DNA of 37,577 nucleotides from JAVBNH01 sp031551635 (GTDB taxonomy: Bacteria; Bacillota; Clostridia; Oscillospirales; Acutalibacteraceae): NCBI GenBank assembly GCA_031551635.1, contig JAVBNH010000026.1, positions 1-37,577 on the forward strand. Reading direction: 5' to 3'. Made by a program: the position numbers and the translations under genes. Positions 29,738 through 37,577 of the stretch are shown in pieces. Numbering within the stretch: position 1 is the first letter of the stretch; every line of letters starts with the position of its first letter. The notes below the pieces were generated by a model that was not told the origin of the DNA, did no database searches, and saw only the letters and a list, made by a program, of their open reading frames with translations.

Positions 29738-31822
29738 ATGACAGGCTCGATTCCTGAGCTGTTCGGCTCTATGGTTTTTAACAATGATGTTATGACCGAG
29801 AAGCTGCCGGGAGAGATTTATGCTTCGCTTCAAAAAACGGTTGAAGAGGGCAGGGAGCTTGATATAAACGTTGCGAACGCCGTCGCCATTGCGATGAAGG
29901 ACTGGGCGATTGAAAAGGGAGCGACTCATTTCACCCATTGGTTCCAGCCCATGACCGGCATCACCGCGGAAAAACACGACAGTTTTATCTCGCCAACCGG
30001 CGAGGGCAGGGTTATAATGGAGTTTTCAGGGCGTGAGCTGATAAAAGGCGAACCGGACGCTTCCAGCTTTCCCTCAGGGGGGCTTCGCGCGACATTTGAG
30101 GCGCGGGGCTATACCTCGTGGGACCCGACCTCATATGCCTTCATAAAGGACGGTTCGCTGTGTATACCGACTGTTTTTTGCTCTTTCAGCGGTGAGGTTC
30201 TCGACAAAAAAACGCCCTTGCTTCGCTCGAACGCGCTAATAAATAAACAGGCTCTGCGTGTGCTGAAGTTTTTTTCTTCCGAAGCTAAAAAAGTGACTGT
30301 TACAACCGGCGCTGAGCAGGAATATTTTTTGATTGACAAGGATGTTTTCAAAAAGCGCAAGGATTTGATTCTTTGCGGCAGAACGCTTTTCGGCTCGAAA
30401 CCGCCGAAGGGGCAGGAGCTTGAGGATCATTATTTCGGCGCTATCAAGCCGCGTGTCAAGGCGTTTATGGACGAGCTGAACATTGAGCTGTGGAAGCTCG
30501 GAGTTTACGCAAAAACGGAGCACAACGAAGCCGCACCCTCGCAGCATGAGCTCGCGCCGGTTTTCGCCAGCTCAAACATTGCCTGCGACCATAACCAGCT
30601 GACGATGGAGCTTATGAAAAAGGTTGCCGACAGGCATTCGCTTGCCTGTTTGCTGCATGAAAAACCCTTTGCCGGTATAAGCGGCAGCGGCAAGCATGTG
30701 AACTGGTCACTGAGCATAAACGGCGGCGAAAATATATTTAAGCCGGGCAAAAATATCGCTGACGACAAGCGTTTTATGCTGTTTTTGAGTGCGGTTATTA
30801 AGGCTGTGGACGAGCATCAGGATTTGCTGAGGCATGCCGCCTCCTGCGCCGGAAACGACCTGCGTCTCGGTGCGAGTGAGGCTCCTCCGGCGATTGTTTC
30901 CATTTTCCTCGGAACCGATATTTCTGAAGCCCTCGAAGCGGCGGCTATGGGCAGGGAATATCTCAGGGATGCGGTAAACTTCAAAGCGGGTGTCGAGGGG
31001 CTTCCAGACTTCAAAAAAGACAGTGCCGACCGCAACAGAACCTCTCCCTTTGCTTTCACGGGAAATAAATTCGAGTTCAGAACTCCCGGCTCGTCAATAT
31101 CAGTCGCCGGACCGACTTTTATTATAAACACCATCGTCGCCGACGCCCTTTCACAGTTCGCGGACAGGCTTGAGGCGGCGCCTGACAGCGAAAAAGAAAT
31201 CACCGCGATAATAAAAGACGTGCTGGAAAAGCACGGCAGAATTATATTCAACGGAAATAATTATTCACTCGAGTGGATAGCAGAGGCGCACAAGCGTGGA
31301 CTTTTAAACCTTAAAACAACCGCAGACGCGCTGCCGCATTTTGTTTCGGAAAAGAGCATTAAGCTGTTTACAAAGCACAGGATTTTCTCCGAAAGCGAGC
31401 TGCGCTCAAGGTGCGAAATTTTGCTTGAAAGCTATTGCAAAAACATAAAAATCGAAGCGCTGACAATGCTTGAGATGACGCGTCGTGATATTCTTCCGGC
31501 GATTATCGCATACTCAAACGAGCTTGCAAGGGGGATGAATGATAAGTATTCCTGCGGACTTAAAAGCTCGAAAGCGGAAGCGGAGCTTTATAATAAAATT
31601 ATAAAACTGACGGATTTGCTGAATGAAAAAACCGAAAATCTTGAAAAAATTATTGAAAATGAGACTTCTGTTAAGAATAATTTTGAGAAATCGGAATATT
31701 ATCGGGATAATGTGACCGGAGCGATGAACGCTTTGCGAGCCTATGCCGATGAATTGGAAAACCTTATTTCACGTAAATATTGGCCTTATGTTTCATATTC
31801 CGAAATATTGTTCAGCGTTTAA
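29738..31822 (+). CDS. glnN: Glutamine synthetase type III
   Basis: 694 residues from the ATG at 29738, preceded by GGGGGG. An ATG at 29705 lies upstream of that site and is unlikely. The length and motifs fit GSIII (about 700 residues): FTHWFQPMTGITAEKHDSF, AEQEYFLID, the metal-binding EHNEAAPSQHELAPVF and the ATP/substrate loop GISGSGKHVNWS, followed by NRTSPFAFTGNKFEFRTPGS and SAGN-like RHAASCAGNDLRLGASEAPP. It makes glutamine from glutamate, ammonia and ATP. The GSIII type is common in Bacteroides and Ruminococcus-like Clostridia. A consensus promoter precedes it. No riboswitch or nitrogen operator was recognised in the short leader. Confidence 0.96.
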   Translation: MTGSIPELFGSMVFNNDVMTEKLPGEIYASLQKTVEEGRELDINVANAVAIAMKDWAIEKGATHFTHWFQPMTGITAEKHDSFISPTGEGRVIMEFSGRELIKGEPDASSFPSGGLRATFEARGYTSWDPTSYAFIKDGSLCIPTVFCSFSGEVLDKKTPLLRSNALINKQALRVLKFFSSEAKKVTVTTGAEQEYFLIDKDVFKKRKDLILCGRTLFGSKPPKGQELEDHYFGAIKPRVKAFMDELNIELWKLGVYAKTEHNEAAPSQHELAPVFASSNIACDHNQLTMELMKKVADRHSLACLLHEKPFAGISGSGKHVNWSLSINGGENIFKPGKNIADDKRFMLFLSAVIKAVDEHQDLLRHAASCAGNDLRLGASEAPPAIVSIFLGTDISEALEAAAMGREYLRDAVNFKAGVEGLPDFKKDSADRNRTSPFAFTGNKFEFRTPGSSISVAGPTFIINTIVADALSQFADRLEAAPDSEKEITAIIKDVLEKHGRIIFNGNNYSLEWIAEAHKRGLLNLKTTADALPHFVSEKSIKLFTKHRIFSESELRSRCEILLESYCKNIKIEALTMLEMTRRDILPAIIAYSNELARGMNDKYSCGLKSSKAEAELYNKIIKLTDLLNEKTENLEKIIENETSVKNNFEKSEYYRDNVTGAMNALRAYADELENLISRKYWPYVSYSEILFSV

Positions 31823-31831
31823 GATGATTGT

Positions 31832-31908
31832 TTAGTACCTTAGTGGGCTGAAAGCTCAATAAAAAACACTACTTGGGTTGTGGGCTTGGCAAGCCAAGCC
31901 CACGTTAG
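31832..31908 (+). repeat. 77-bp dispersed hairpin repeat, copy 2
   Basis: Nearly identical to copies 1 and 3: TTAGTACCTTAG start, GTGGGCTTGGC-AA-GCCAAGCCCAC hairpin, CACGTTAG end. It begins 9 nt after the glnN stop and lies between glnN and the UroD-like gene. Confidence 0.95.
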
Positions 31909-31944
31909 ATAAACAAATAAATAAAATTTGAAGGATTGTGTTTT

Positions 31945-32904
31945 ATGGCTAATTTACTGGTTCAGGCGATGAAATATGACTACCCCGAGACCATCCCTGT
32001 TTCCGTGGGAATGCTGCCCGCCGCATGGATTACATACGGCGACGAGCTTGTACGCGTGGCTAAGGAGTACCCGCAGTTTTTTAACAACAGAATCCCCGAG
32101 GATTTAATGAATGTAACAATGCCCGAGAGATACCGGAGCGGCTCCTGCACCGATGAATGGGGCTGCGTCTGGGAGAATATTCACGAGGGCATGGATGCGA
32201 TGGTAAAAGGCTTTCCGGTCGGGTGCGAGGAGGATATTTACTCGCTGAAAATCCCTGACAGGCGCGACGGAAACCTGCCTCACGGCTTTATGTATCTTCG
32301 CTTATTGGACCTCTGCGGCTTTGAGGACGCAATGATGTATTTTGCTGAGGGCGGCAAGGCTATCGAAACGCTTATCGCGAAGGTGCTTGAATATAACTGC
32401 TATCAGATTGACGCGGTGCTTGATAAGGACAAAGAGGTATATTATTTTGGCGACGATCTGGGAATGCAGCACTCGCTCGCCATTGGCCCCGAAGCCTGGC
32501 GCAAATATATGAAGCCCTGCTTCGCGAAGCTCTACGGGAAAATCAAGAGCTTCAACAGGGACGCGCTGATTTATATGCATACTGACGGCTGCATCTGGGA
32601 AATTATGCAGGATTTAAAGGATTGCGGCGTTGATATGATTAATCCACAGATCCGCGCGAACGGTCTTGACAATCTCGTGCGGGTCTGCCGCGGCAAAATT
32701 CCGATAAATCTCGACCTTGACAGGCAAATGTTTCCCTTCGGCACCCGCTCGCAGATTTTTGACCATATCGGCGAGTGTGTTGAGGCGCTGTATCTGCCTG
32801 AGGGCGGCCTCGGTCTGAGCGCGGAAATGAACTACGAAATCCCGCTTGACAATATTGTCGCAATCCTTGACGCGCTTGAGAAGTACAGGTATTTTAGACG
32901 TTAG
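31945..32904 (+). CDS. Uroporphyrinogen decarboxylase (URO-D)-like protein
   Basis: 319 residues from the ATG at 31945, with GAAGGA 9 nt upstream. The TIM-barrel pattern of the URO-D/methyltransferase superfamily is visible in the C-terminal half: YFGDDLGMQHSLAIGPEAWR, KPCFAKLYGKIKSFNRDALI, YMHTDGCIWEIMQDLKDCGV, DMINPQIRANGLDNL and the end PEGGLGLSAEMNYEIPLDNI. Members of this branch without the heme-pathway context are usually corrinoid-type methyltransferases or uncharacterised enzymes. The H-x3-C in MHTDGC could bind a metal. No heme or cobalamin gene lies nearby. Its heptamer-rich 3' end includes the stop codon. Confidence 0.8.
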   Translation: MANLLVQAMKYDYPETIPVSVGMLPAAWITYGDELVRVAKEYPQFFNNRIPEDLMNVTMPERYRSGSCTDEWGCVWENIHEGMDAMVKGFPVGCEEDIYSLKIPDRRDGNLPHGFMYLRLLDLCGFEDAMMYFAEGGKAIETLIAKVLEYNCYQIDAVLDKDKEVYYFGDDLGMQHSLAIGPEAWRKYMKPCFAKLYGKIKSFNRDALIYMHTDGCIWEIMQDLKDCGVDMINPQIRANGLDNLVRVCRGKIPINLDLDRQMFPFGTRSQIFDHIGECVEALYLPEGGLGLSAEMNYEIPLDNIVAILDALEKYRYFRR

Positions 32905-32924
32905 ATGTTAGACATTGGATTGTA
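32897..32924 (+). repeat. Short heptanucleotide array at the end of the UroD-like gene
   Basis: Four degenerate 7-bp units (GACGTTA, GATGTTA, GACATTG, GATTGTA) cover the last codons and the stop. They resemble the arrays at 23837-23899 and 13923-14117. Confidence 0.65.
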
Positions 32925-32969
32925 GAAATTAAACGGTGTTTAACGGGTGAAATTTAATATTATAGTTAA

Positions 32970-33005
32970 GATTGCGCAGCCACAAGAACCGGCTGCGCAA
33001 TCTTT
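32970..33005 (+). terminator. Intrinsic terminator after the UroD-like gene
   Basis: A 12-bp stem GATTGCGCAGCC (32970-32981) pairs with 32991-33002 around a 9-nt loop, followed by TTTATAT. It lies between convergent genes. Confidence 0.85.
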
Positions 33006-33101
33006 ATATCATTAATTTTTCTTCCTTTTTATAGCAATTGAAAAACGTTTGCAGCTGTGTCGGAAATTGTAGACGACCTTATAAGCAAGGTCTCTACCCC
33101 T

Positions 33102-33815
33102 TCATTTTTCCAGAGCCTCCGTGTGCGGCGAGTCAAGCTTTTCGAATCGTGCTGTCGGCGCCGCCCAGTGAACGGCGTTTCGCAGAATTTTCTTTATGTT
33201 TTCATTGTGATAAGTAGGATTTGTCTCATGACCAGGTTGGAAATAGAAAATTTTGCCGAGCCCGCGCGTAAAAGTGCAGCCGCTGCGGAAAACCTCGCCA
33301 CCCGCGAACCAGCCGATAAAAACAAGATGCTCAGGCTGAGGAATATTGAAAAACTCGCCGTACATCTCCTCAATCTCAAGCTCAAAATGCTCCGGAATCC
33401 CCTGAGCTATAGCGTGACCGGGGTCACAGCACCATAAGCGTTCACGTACGCCGTCACGCCATTTGAGATCGCAGGAGGTACCCATCAGCCACCTGAAGGG
33501 TTTTGAATAATGCGCCGAGTGCAGCGGAATAAACCCCATACCCTTGACAACCGCGTCGCGAACCTTCGATGCGAGCTCGTCGGGTACCTGCTCATGCCTT
33601 GAATGCCCCCACCACAGCATCACATCGGTGTTGTCGATAATCTCGTCGCTCAGACCCATGTCAGCGTCGTCTAGGCTCGCTAGTCTGACTTGAATCTCAT
33701 TGTCGCCGGCAAAAGCGTCCGCGAGAGCCTCGTTCATGCCCCCGGGATAAACCGCAAGCACGCCGGCGGGCGTCTCCTGCTTTGAATGCTCGTTCCAGAT
33801 TGTAACTCTAATCAT
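33102..33815 (-). CDS. ThuA-like (trehalose utilisation family) protein
   Basis: 237 residues from the ATG at 33815 (MIRVTIWNEHSKQE), with AAAGGTG just upstream. A GTG at 33824 lies inside that ribosome binding site. The class I glutamine-amidotransferase-like fold is recognised from WWGHSRHEQV, GMGFIPLHSAHYSKPF and the late block FYFQPGHETNPTYHNENIKKI. ThuA-like proteins of Rhizobium take part in oxidation of trehalose-type sugars; in Firmicutes their role is not settled. It is convergent with the UroD-like gene and may act with the nearby isomerase in sugar use (inference from shared type of neighbourhood). Confidence 0.9.
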   Translation of the reverse strand: MIRVTIWNEHSKQETPAGVLAVYPGGMNEALADAFAGDNEIQVRLASLDDADMGLSDEIIDNTDVMLWWGHSRHEQVPDELASKVRDAVVKGMGFIPLHSAHYSKPFRWLMGTSCDLKWRDGVRERLWCCDPGHAIAQGIPEHFELEIEEMYGEFFNIPQPEHLVFIGWFAGGEVFRSGCTFTRGLGKIFYFQPGHETNPTYHNENIKKILRNAVHWAAPTARFEKLDSPHTEALEK

Positions 33816-33851
33816 GAAAATCACCTTTCTTATGAAATATATGTAAATCTA

Positions 33852-33879
33852 TTGATTATTCGAATATTTATGATATAAT
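33852..33879 (+). promoter_or_regulatory. Promoter of the AAA/DUF4143 gene
   Basis: TTGATT (33852-33857) and a perfect TATAAT (33874-33879), 16 nt apart. Transcription would start near 33886, which supports 33921 rather than 33885 as the start codon. Confidence 0.65.
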
Positions 33880-33920
33880 AACATATGATGTTAGTATTTC
33901 ATAAAAAGGACTGGCTGAAT

Positions 33921-35141
33921 ATGTATATTAAACGACATATCGAAGCTGCTGTTTTTCAGCGGGCAAAGGAAAAAGGTGCGATTGTCATAACCGGAGCTAG
34001 GCAGGTCGGAAAAACAACGCTACTCGAAAATATTAAACCCAGCATCCCTTACGTCAGTTTTGACGACATTAGCATAAGAACTGGTGCGAAAGAAGAACCA
34101 TCGGCATTTTTACAGCTTAATCCGCCGCCTGTTTTTTTTGACGAGGTTCAGTATGCGCCCGAAATCTTTCCGTATATAAAAATGGCTCTCGACAAAAGTC
34201 ACAAAAAAGGTGATTTATATCTGACCGGTTCGCAAAGCTTTGAGCTGATGAAAAACGTTACCGAAAGCCTTGCAGGTCGTGCCGGAATTCTTGAACTTCT
34301 AGGATTGTCGCTTCGCGAGATGAGGGGTGAGGATTGGTGTGAACCTTTTCTTCCGACACTTGATTATCTGACGCGGCGAAGGGAAACCAAAAAAAATTTA
34401 TCAATAAATGAAGTGTTTAAAATAATTCACAGGGGTTGTATGCCCGAGCTTTTTGCTGAGCAAAGCTATAACTGGCAAAATTTTTATTCCGACTATGTCA
34501 AGACTTATATTGAGCGCGATGTGCGAAAACTGACGCAGGTGGCTGATGAGGCGGAATTCTTGAAATTCATGACAGTTTGCGCCGCAATGACCGGAAATAT
34601 ATTGAATATGGCGTCTCTCGCGAGGGATGTCGGAATCAGCGAACCGACAGCGAAGCGATGGCTTTCTGTTTTAAGAACCAGCGGAATCATTTATTTACTC
34701 AAACCGTATTCAAATAATGCAATAACACGGGCAGTAAAAACACCGAAGATATACTTTCTTGACACAGGGCTCGCAGCGTATCTCACCCGCTGGCTAACCC
34801 CGGAAACACTTGCTGAAGGAGCGATGAGCGGTCATTATTTCGAGACCTTTGTCATTGCGGAGCTGATTAAGAGCTATAAAAATGCTGGGAGGGAAGAGGA
34901 TTTTTATTTTCTGCGCGACGGTAACGGCAAGGAAATCGATTTGTTGATTTTTCAAGATAACACGCTGTTCCCTGTTGAAATTAAGAAGCGTACCAATCCC
35001 ACTCCATCAGACATAAAAAACTTTTCCCTGCTTGATAAAATAAAGAACATTAACAACGGTGAGGGCGGAGTGATTTGTCTCGCAAATGAGCTGTTACCGT
35101 TGAGTGAAAAGCACAGAATTATTCCGCTTTGGGCGATTTAA
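33921..35141 (+). CDS. AAA_14/DUF4143 ATP-binding protein
   Basis: 406 residues from the ATG at 33921, with AAAGGA 10 nt upstream. Walker A is TGARQVGKTTLL near 24-35. Walker B is PVFFDEVQYAP near 78-88, and TGSQSF is a sensor-like motif near 110. The C-terminal DUF4143 part contains a winged-helix-like segment (MASLARDVGISEPTAKRWL) and the nuclease-like ending FYFLRDGNGKEIDLLIFQDN...FPVEIKK, whose E-D...E-x-K pattern is often seen in this family. These proteins are common, variable accessory genes in Clostridia and Bacteroidetes, with unclear function. It stands alone with its own promoter. Confidence 0.92.
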   Translation: MYIKRHIEAAVFQRAKEKGAIVITGARQVGKTTLLENIKPSIPYVSFDDISIRTGAKEEPSAFLQLNPPPVFFDEVQYAPEIFPYIKMALDKSHKKGDLYLTGSQSFELMKNVTESLAGRAGILELLGLSLREMRGEDWCEPFLPTLDYLTRRRETKKNLSINEVFKIIHRGCMPELFAEQSYNWQNFYSDYVKTYIERDVRKLTQVADEAEFLKFMTVCAAMTGNILNMASLARDVGISEPTAKRWLSVLRTSGIIYLLKPYSNNAITRAVKTPKIYFLDTGLAAYLTRWLTPETLAEGAMSGHYFETFVIAELIKSYKNAGREEDFYFLRDGNGKEIDLLIFQDNTLFPVEIKKRTNPTPSDIKNFSLLDKIKNINNGEGGVICLANELLPLSEKHRIIPLWAI

Positions 35142-35153
35142 TTTTTTATTCAG

Positions 35154-35230
35154 TTAGTACCTTAATGAGCTGAAAGCTCAATAAAAAACAATTCTTGGGT
35201 TGTGGGCTTGGCAAGCCAAACCCACGTTAG
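35154..35230 (+). repeat. 77-bp dispersed hairpin repeat, copy 3
   Basis: Same element as at 28586 and 31832, with TGAGCT..AGCTCA in the first hairpin and one G-U pair in the second. It begins 12 nt after the ATPase stop and ends 1 nt before the stop codon of the convergent PHP gene. Confidence 0.93.
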
Positions 35231-35231
35231 T

Positions 35232-36053
35232 TCATTCCGTCTCAATCGGCAGCTCGACTGGCTGACCGTTCTGGTATATAGAAATAAATTTAAAGCCCGC
35301 GCTGACCGCGACCTCGAGAGCTTCGTCAAAATCCGCGGCGAGATGCTCGGCGTAGTGCGCGTCAGAGCCGACAGTAATATGCTTTCCTCCGAGCTCCCTG
35401 AAGCGTTTGACTATAGGGAATTCGGGCGAGAGCTTTTTTATTTGCTGCCTGAGACCTGCTGTGTTTATCTCAAGTGCCAGATTTTTTTCGGCGAGCAGAC
35501 TGAGAACCTCGTCAACCTCTTTGCTGTATTCCTCAAGGTCAACGCTGATTTTGCTTCTAGCGAAGAAATACCGCAGCGGGTAAGTCATGTGAGCCAGAGT
35601 GTTAAATTTTCCCCATTCAATCATCTGTTTTAATTCGCTAAAGTAAGTAAGCAGGCGTGTTCTTACCTCCTCCGGCTCAAAGGAAGGAAGAAAATACATA
35701 TCCTGCTCATTCCTGAGCGCATGGAGGGAGCCGACAATGATGTCATACGATTTACTCGCGAGTATAGACTCAGTCAGACAGGGATTATAATGCGGCTGAG
35801 CAAGCTCAATACCCTGCAGCACAAGCAAATTTCCTCTATAAGCGCTCTTTGCCTTTGCGACTTCAAAATAAGCCTGCCTGACGACACGGTCATATTTATC
35901 CTCAAAGTACATTTCGATTTCGCAGTGGTCAGTAAAAGCTATCGCCCGAAGCCCGTTATTTATCGCACTCTCGCAAAGAAACATTGTGGAATGTGAGCCG
36001 TCGGGGGAATTGTCGGTATGCACATGCATGTCAACTAATTTTTTATATGCCAA
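35232..36053 (-). CDS. PHP-family phosphatase (histidinol-phosphatase HisJ-like)
   Basis: 273 residues if started at the TTG at 36053 (MAYKKLVDMHVHTDN), with AAAGGA 12 nt upstream. A TTG three codons earlier or the ATG at 36029 are alternatives, and a distal ATG at 36113 lies in the promoter. PHP metal-binding motifs are present: DMHVHTDNSPDG, AFTDHCE near 46, IGSLH-like IVGSLHAL and the C-terminal VGSDAHY. The length and order fit the HisK/HisJ-type histidinol phosphatases. No other histidine gene lies nearby, so a different phosphate ester is possible. Confidence 0.88.
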   Translation of the reverse strand: MAYKKLVDMHVHTDNSPDGSHSTMFLCESAINNGLRAIAFTDHCEIEMYFEDKYDRVVRQAYFEVAKAKSAYRGNLLVLQGIELAQPHYNPCLTESILASKSYDIIVGSLHALRNEQDMYFLPSFEPEEVRTRLLTYFSELKQMIEWGKFNTLAHMTYPLRYFFARSKISVDLEEYSKEVDEVLSLLAEKNLALEINTAGLRQQIKKLSPEFPIVKRFRELGGKHITVGSDAHYAEHLAADFDEALEVAVSAGFKFISIYQNGQPVELPIETE

Positions 36054-36084
36054 AAAAATCAACTGTCCTTTCGATATGGATAAT

Positions 36085-36113
36085 ATAATACATACCAAGT
36101 TATGATAACACAA
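36085..36113 (-). promoter_or_regulatory. Promoter of the PHP gene
   Basis: On the minus strand TTGTGT (36108-36113) and TATTAT (36085-36090), 17 nt apart. This places the start of transcription downstream of the distal ATG at 36113. Confidence 0.6.
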
Positions 36114-36173
36114 ATTTTATAAAAATCATATAATATTTGGAAAAAAATATTTTTTTCATTGCTGTTTTAACAA

Positions 36174-36202
36174 TTGAATTTTGTGCAGAAATATATTATA
36201 CT
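36174..36202 (+). promoter_or_regulatory. Promoter of trkA
   Basis: TTGAAT (36174-36179) and TATACT (36197-36202), 17 nt apart, about 57 nt before the ATG. Confidence 0.65.
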
Positions 36203-36258
36203 GAATAGACAGTTCGATTACCACCAAATTGGTTTAAAACGGCGTAAGGATTGATATT

Positions 36259-37577
36259 ATGAAGATAGTCATCGTCGGCGACGGAAAAGTCGGTTTTTCA
36301 TTGACAGAACAACTGACAAAGGAAGACCATGATATAGTTGTCATTGACAGCAACGCGAGTGTGCTTGAAAAAGCTCTGTCAAAGTTTGATGTTATGGTTG
36401 TCAACGGCAACGGCACCGCGCTAGAGACGCAGCGGCGCGCGGACGTGCAGAACAGTGACCTGCTCATAGCGGCGACTTCCTCGGACGAGGTTAACCTCAT
36501 GTGTTGCATGGTGGCGAAAAAGCTCGGATGCAAGAGTAATATTGCACGCGTGCGAAACAGGGATTATTTTTCGTTGGTTCAATTTTTAAACGACGAGCTT
36601 TCGCTATCAATGGTTATAAATCCCGAATTTGCTGCCGCGCGGGAGATGTTCCGGCTGATTCAATTCCCTTCTTTCCTGAAGCTGGACAGCTTCGCAAAGG
36701 GCAGGGTTGAGCTGGTTGAGCTGAAAATCAAGAAAGGCAGCAAGCTTATTGATGTCAGGCTCAGCGACTTATACAGCACCCTGAAAATGCAGCTTCTCAT
36801 CTGCGCAGTGCAGCGTAATGAAGAGACAATAATCCCGAACGGGAAGTTTGTTTTAAAAGAAGACGACATAATCACCGTGACAGCGCCGAGTACAGAGCTT
36901 GTCAGGCTTGTCAAAAAGCTTGAAATCGTCAGACAAAAGATTCACAATGTAATAATAATCGGTGCGGGAAGAATTACCGAGAATCTGACCTCTCAGCTGC
37001 TTGAGAGCAATGTTAAAGTGAAAATTATTGACCCGGATAAAAAAAATTGTTTGGCATTAGCTGAAAAGTTCCCGGAAGCAATTATAATTAACAATGACGG
37101 AACCAAACAGGAGGTACTTCTTGAGGAAGGCATAGACAGCACCGATGCGATTATAGCTCTGACGGATATTGATGAGGAGAATTTCATAATTTCACTCTTT
37201 GCAGAGCGTTTAGGAGTGCCAAAAACCATCACAAAGATTGACCGCAGCGAATACAATACCCTTTTCGGTGAAATCGGAGCAGGAAGTATTGTCTGCCCGA
37301 AAACCCTTATCTCGCATGAGATAATCCGCTATGTCAGGGCGATGAGAAACTCCGGTGACAGCTCTGTTTTGACGCTGCACAGGTTGGTTGGTGACAGCGT
37401 AGACGCATTGGAATTCAATGTTTGCGGCACTACAAAAAATCTTAATGTCAAGCTGAGCAAGCTGAAGCTGAAGCAGGATATACTCCTCGCCTGCATTACC
37501 AGAATGGGGAAAATTATCATACCTCAGGGCGATGATGTTCTTACAGAAGGCGACACTGTGATAATAATCGCGCCTTC
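36259..37577 (+). CDS. trkA: Trk potassium uptake system regulatory subunit TrkA (partial, runs off the right edge)
   Basis: The first 439 residues are present. AAGGA lies about 9 nt before the ATG. Two RCK modules are visible. The first begins MKIVIVGDGKVGFSLTEQL with NGNGTALETQRRA, and its RCK_C part contains IPNGKFVLKEDDIITVTAPS. The second starts NVIIIGAGRITENLTSQLLE with INNDGTKQEVLLEEG and ends near the window edge with a second RCK_C (IPQGDDVLTEGDTVIIIAPS). The nucleotide-binding glycines are kept in the first module; the second has GAGRIT. TrkA binds NAD(H) and ATP-type nucleotides and gates the TrkH/KtrB potassium channel in the membrane. A trkH gene is expected beyond the window. 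Confidence 0.96.
   Translation, partial: MKIVIVGDGKVGFSLTEQLTKEDHDIVVIDSNASVLEKALSKFDVMVVNGNGTALETQRRADVQNSDLLIAATSSDEVNLMCCMVAKKLGCKSNIARVRNRDYFSLVQFLNDELSLSMVINPEFAAAREMFRLIQFPSFLKLDSFAKGRVELVELKIKKGSKLIDVRLSDLYSTLKMQLLICAVQRNEETIIPNGKFVLKEDDIITVTAPSTELVRLVKKLEIVRQKIHNVIIIGAGRITENLTSQLLESNVKVKIIDPDKKNCLALAEKFPEAIIINNDGTKQEVLLEEGIDSTDAIIALTDIDEENFIISLFAERLGVPKTITKIDRSEYNTLFGEIGAGSIVCPKTLISHEIIRYVRAMRNSGDSSVLTLHRLVGDSVDALEFNVCGTTKNLNVKLSKLKLKQDILLACITRMGKIIIPQGDDVLTEGDTVIIIAP

Overview
The window looks like a chromosomal segment of a low-to-moderate GC Clostridia genome, probably an Oscillospiraceae/Ruminococcaceae-like gut anaerobe. This is inferred from DnaD- and DnaC-type primosome genes, a type III glutamine synthetase, a dockerin-like protein, a BclA-like collagen protein, AGGAGG-type ribosome binding sites and TTG/GTG starts. 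No rRNA, tRNA, CRISPR array, integrase or transposase gene was seen.

Layout. 1-4.3 kb: 5' end of a zinc-ribbon gene, then a small secreted protein, a large ABC-2-type membrane protein with a degenerate M1-peptidase-like ectodomain, an ABC ATPase and a small permease. 4.3-7.4 kb (minus): a collagen-like surface protein with 131 G-X-T triplets, followed by a family 2 glycosyltransferase that probably modifies its threonines. 7.9-9.1 kb: dockerin-like exported protein. 9.1-16.1 kb (minus): the branched-chain amino acid pathway, transcribed ilvB-ilvN-ilvC-ilvD and then ilvA-ridA. It is headed by a promoter, a 38-residue leader peptide packed with Ile/Val/Leu codons, and an intrinsic terminator, which together form a ribosome-mediated attenuator. 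16.1-16.9 kb (minus): three unannotated small amphipathic-helix peptides. 17.0-18.2 kb (minus): three small genes of unknown function. 18.3-22.8 kb (plus): YfcE-like phosphoesterase, DnaD-like and DnaC-like primosome proteins, rsmA (ksgA) and tmk. 22.8-25.9 kb: an LPXTG-like anchored acidic protein, a 58-residue small protein, and a two-gene membrane operon. 26.2-28.5 kb: an M28-family membrane peptidase and a lipoprotein. 28.6-35.1 kb: sugar isomerase/epimerase, glnN, UroD-like protein, ThuA-like protein and an AAA/DUF4143 ATPase. 35.2-37.6 kb: a PHP-family phosphatase and the start of trkA.

Repeats are unusually rich. A 134/161-bp element with terminal inverted repeats occurs twice in opposite orientation, bracketing the dockerin gene and ilvA-ridA. 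A 77-bp hairpin element occurs three times in the same orientation. Heptanucleotide arrays begin at the stop codons of three genes, and the one after ilvB grows into three copies of a 60-bp unit.

The most interesting parts are the trio of small peptides at 16.2-16.8 kb, the ilv leader attenuator (Firmicutes usually use T-boxes here), the collagen/glycosyltransferase pair, and the secreted-protein/ABC locus at the left end. All functions are read from sequence motifs; nothing was searched against a database.
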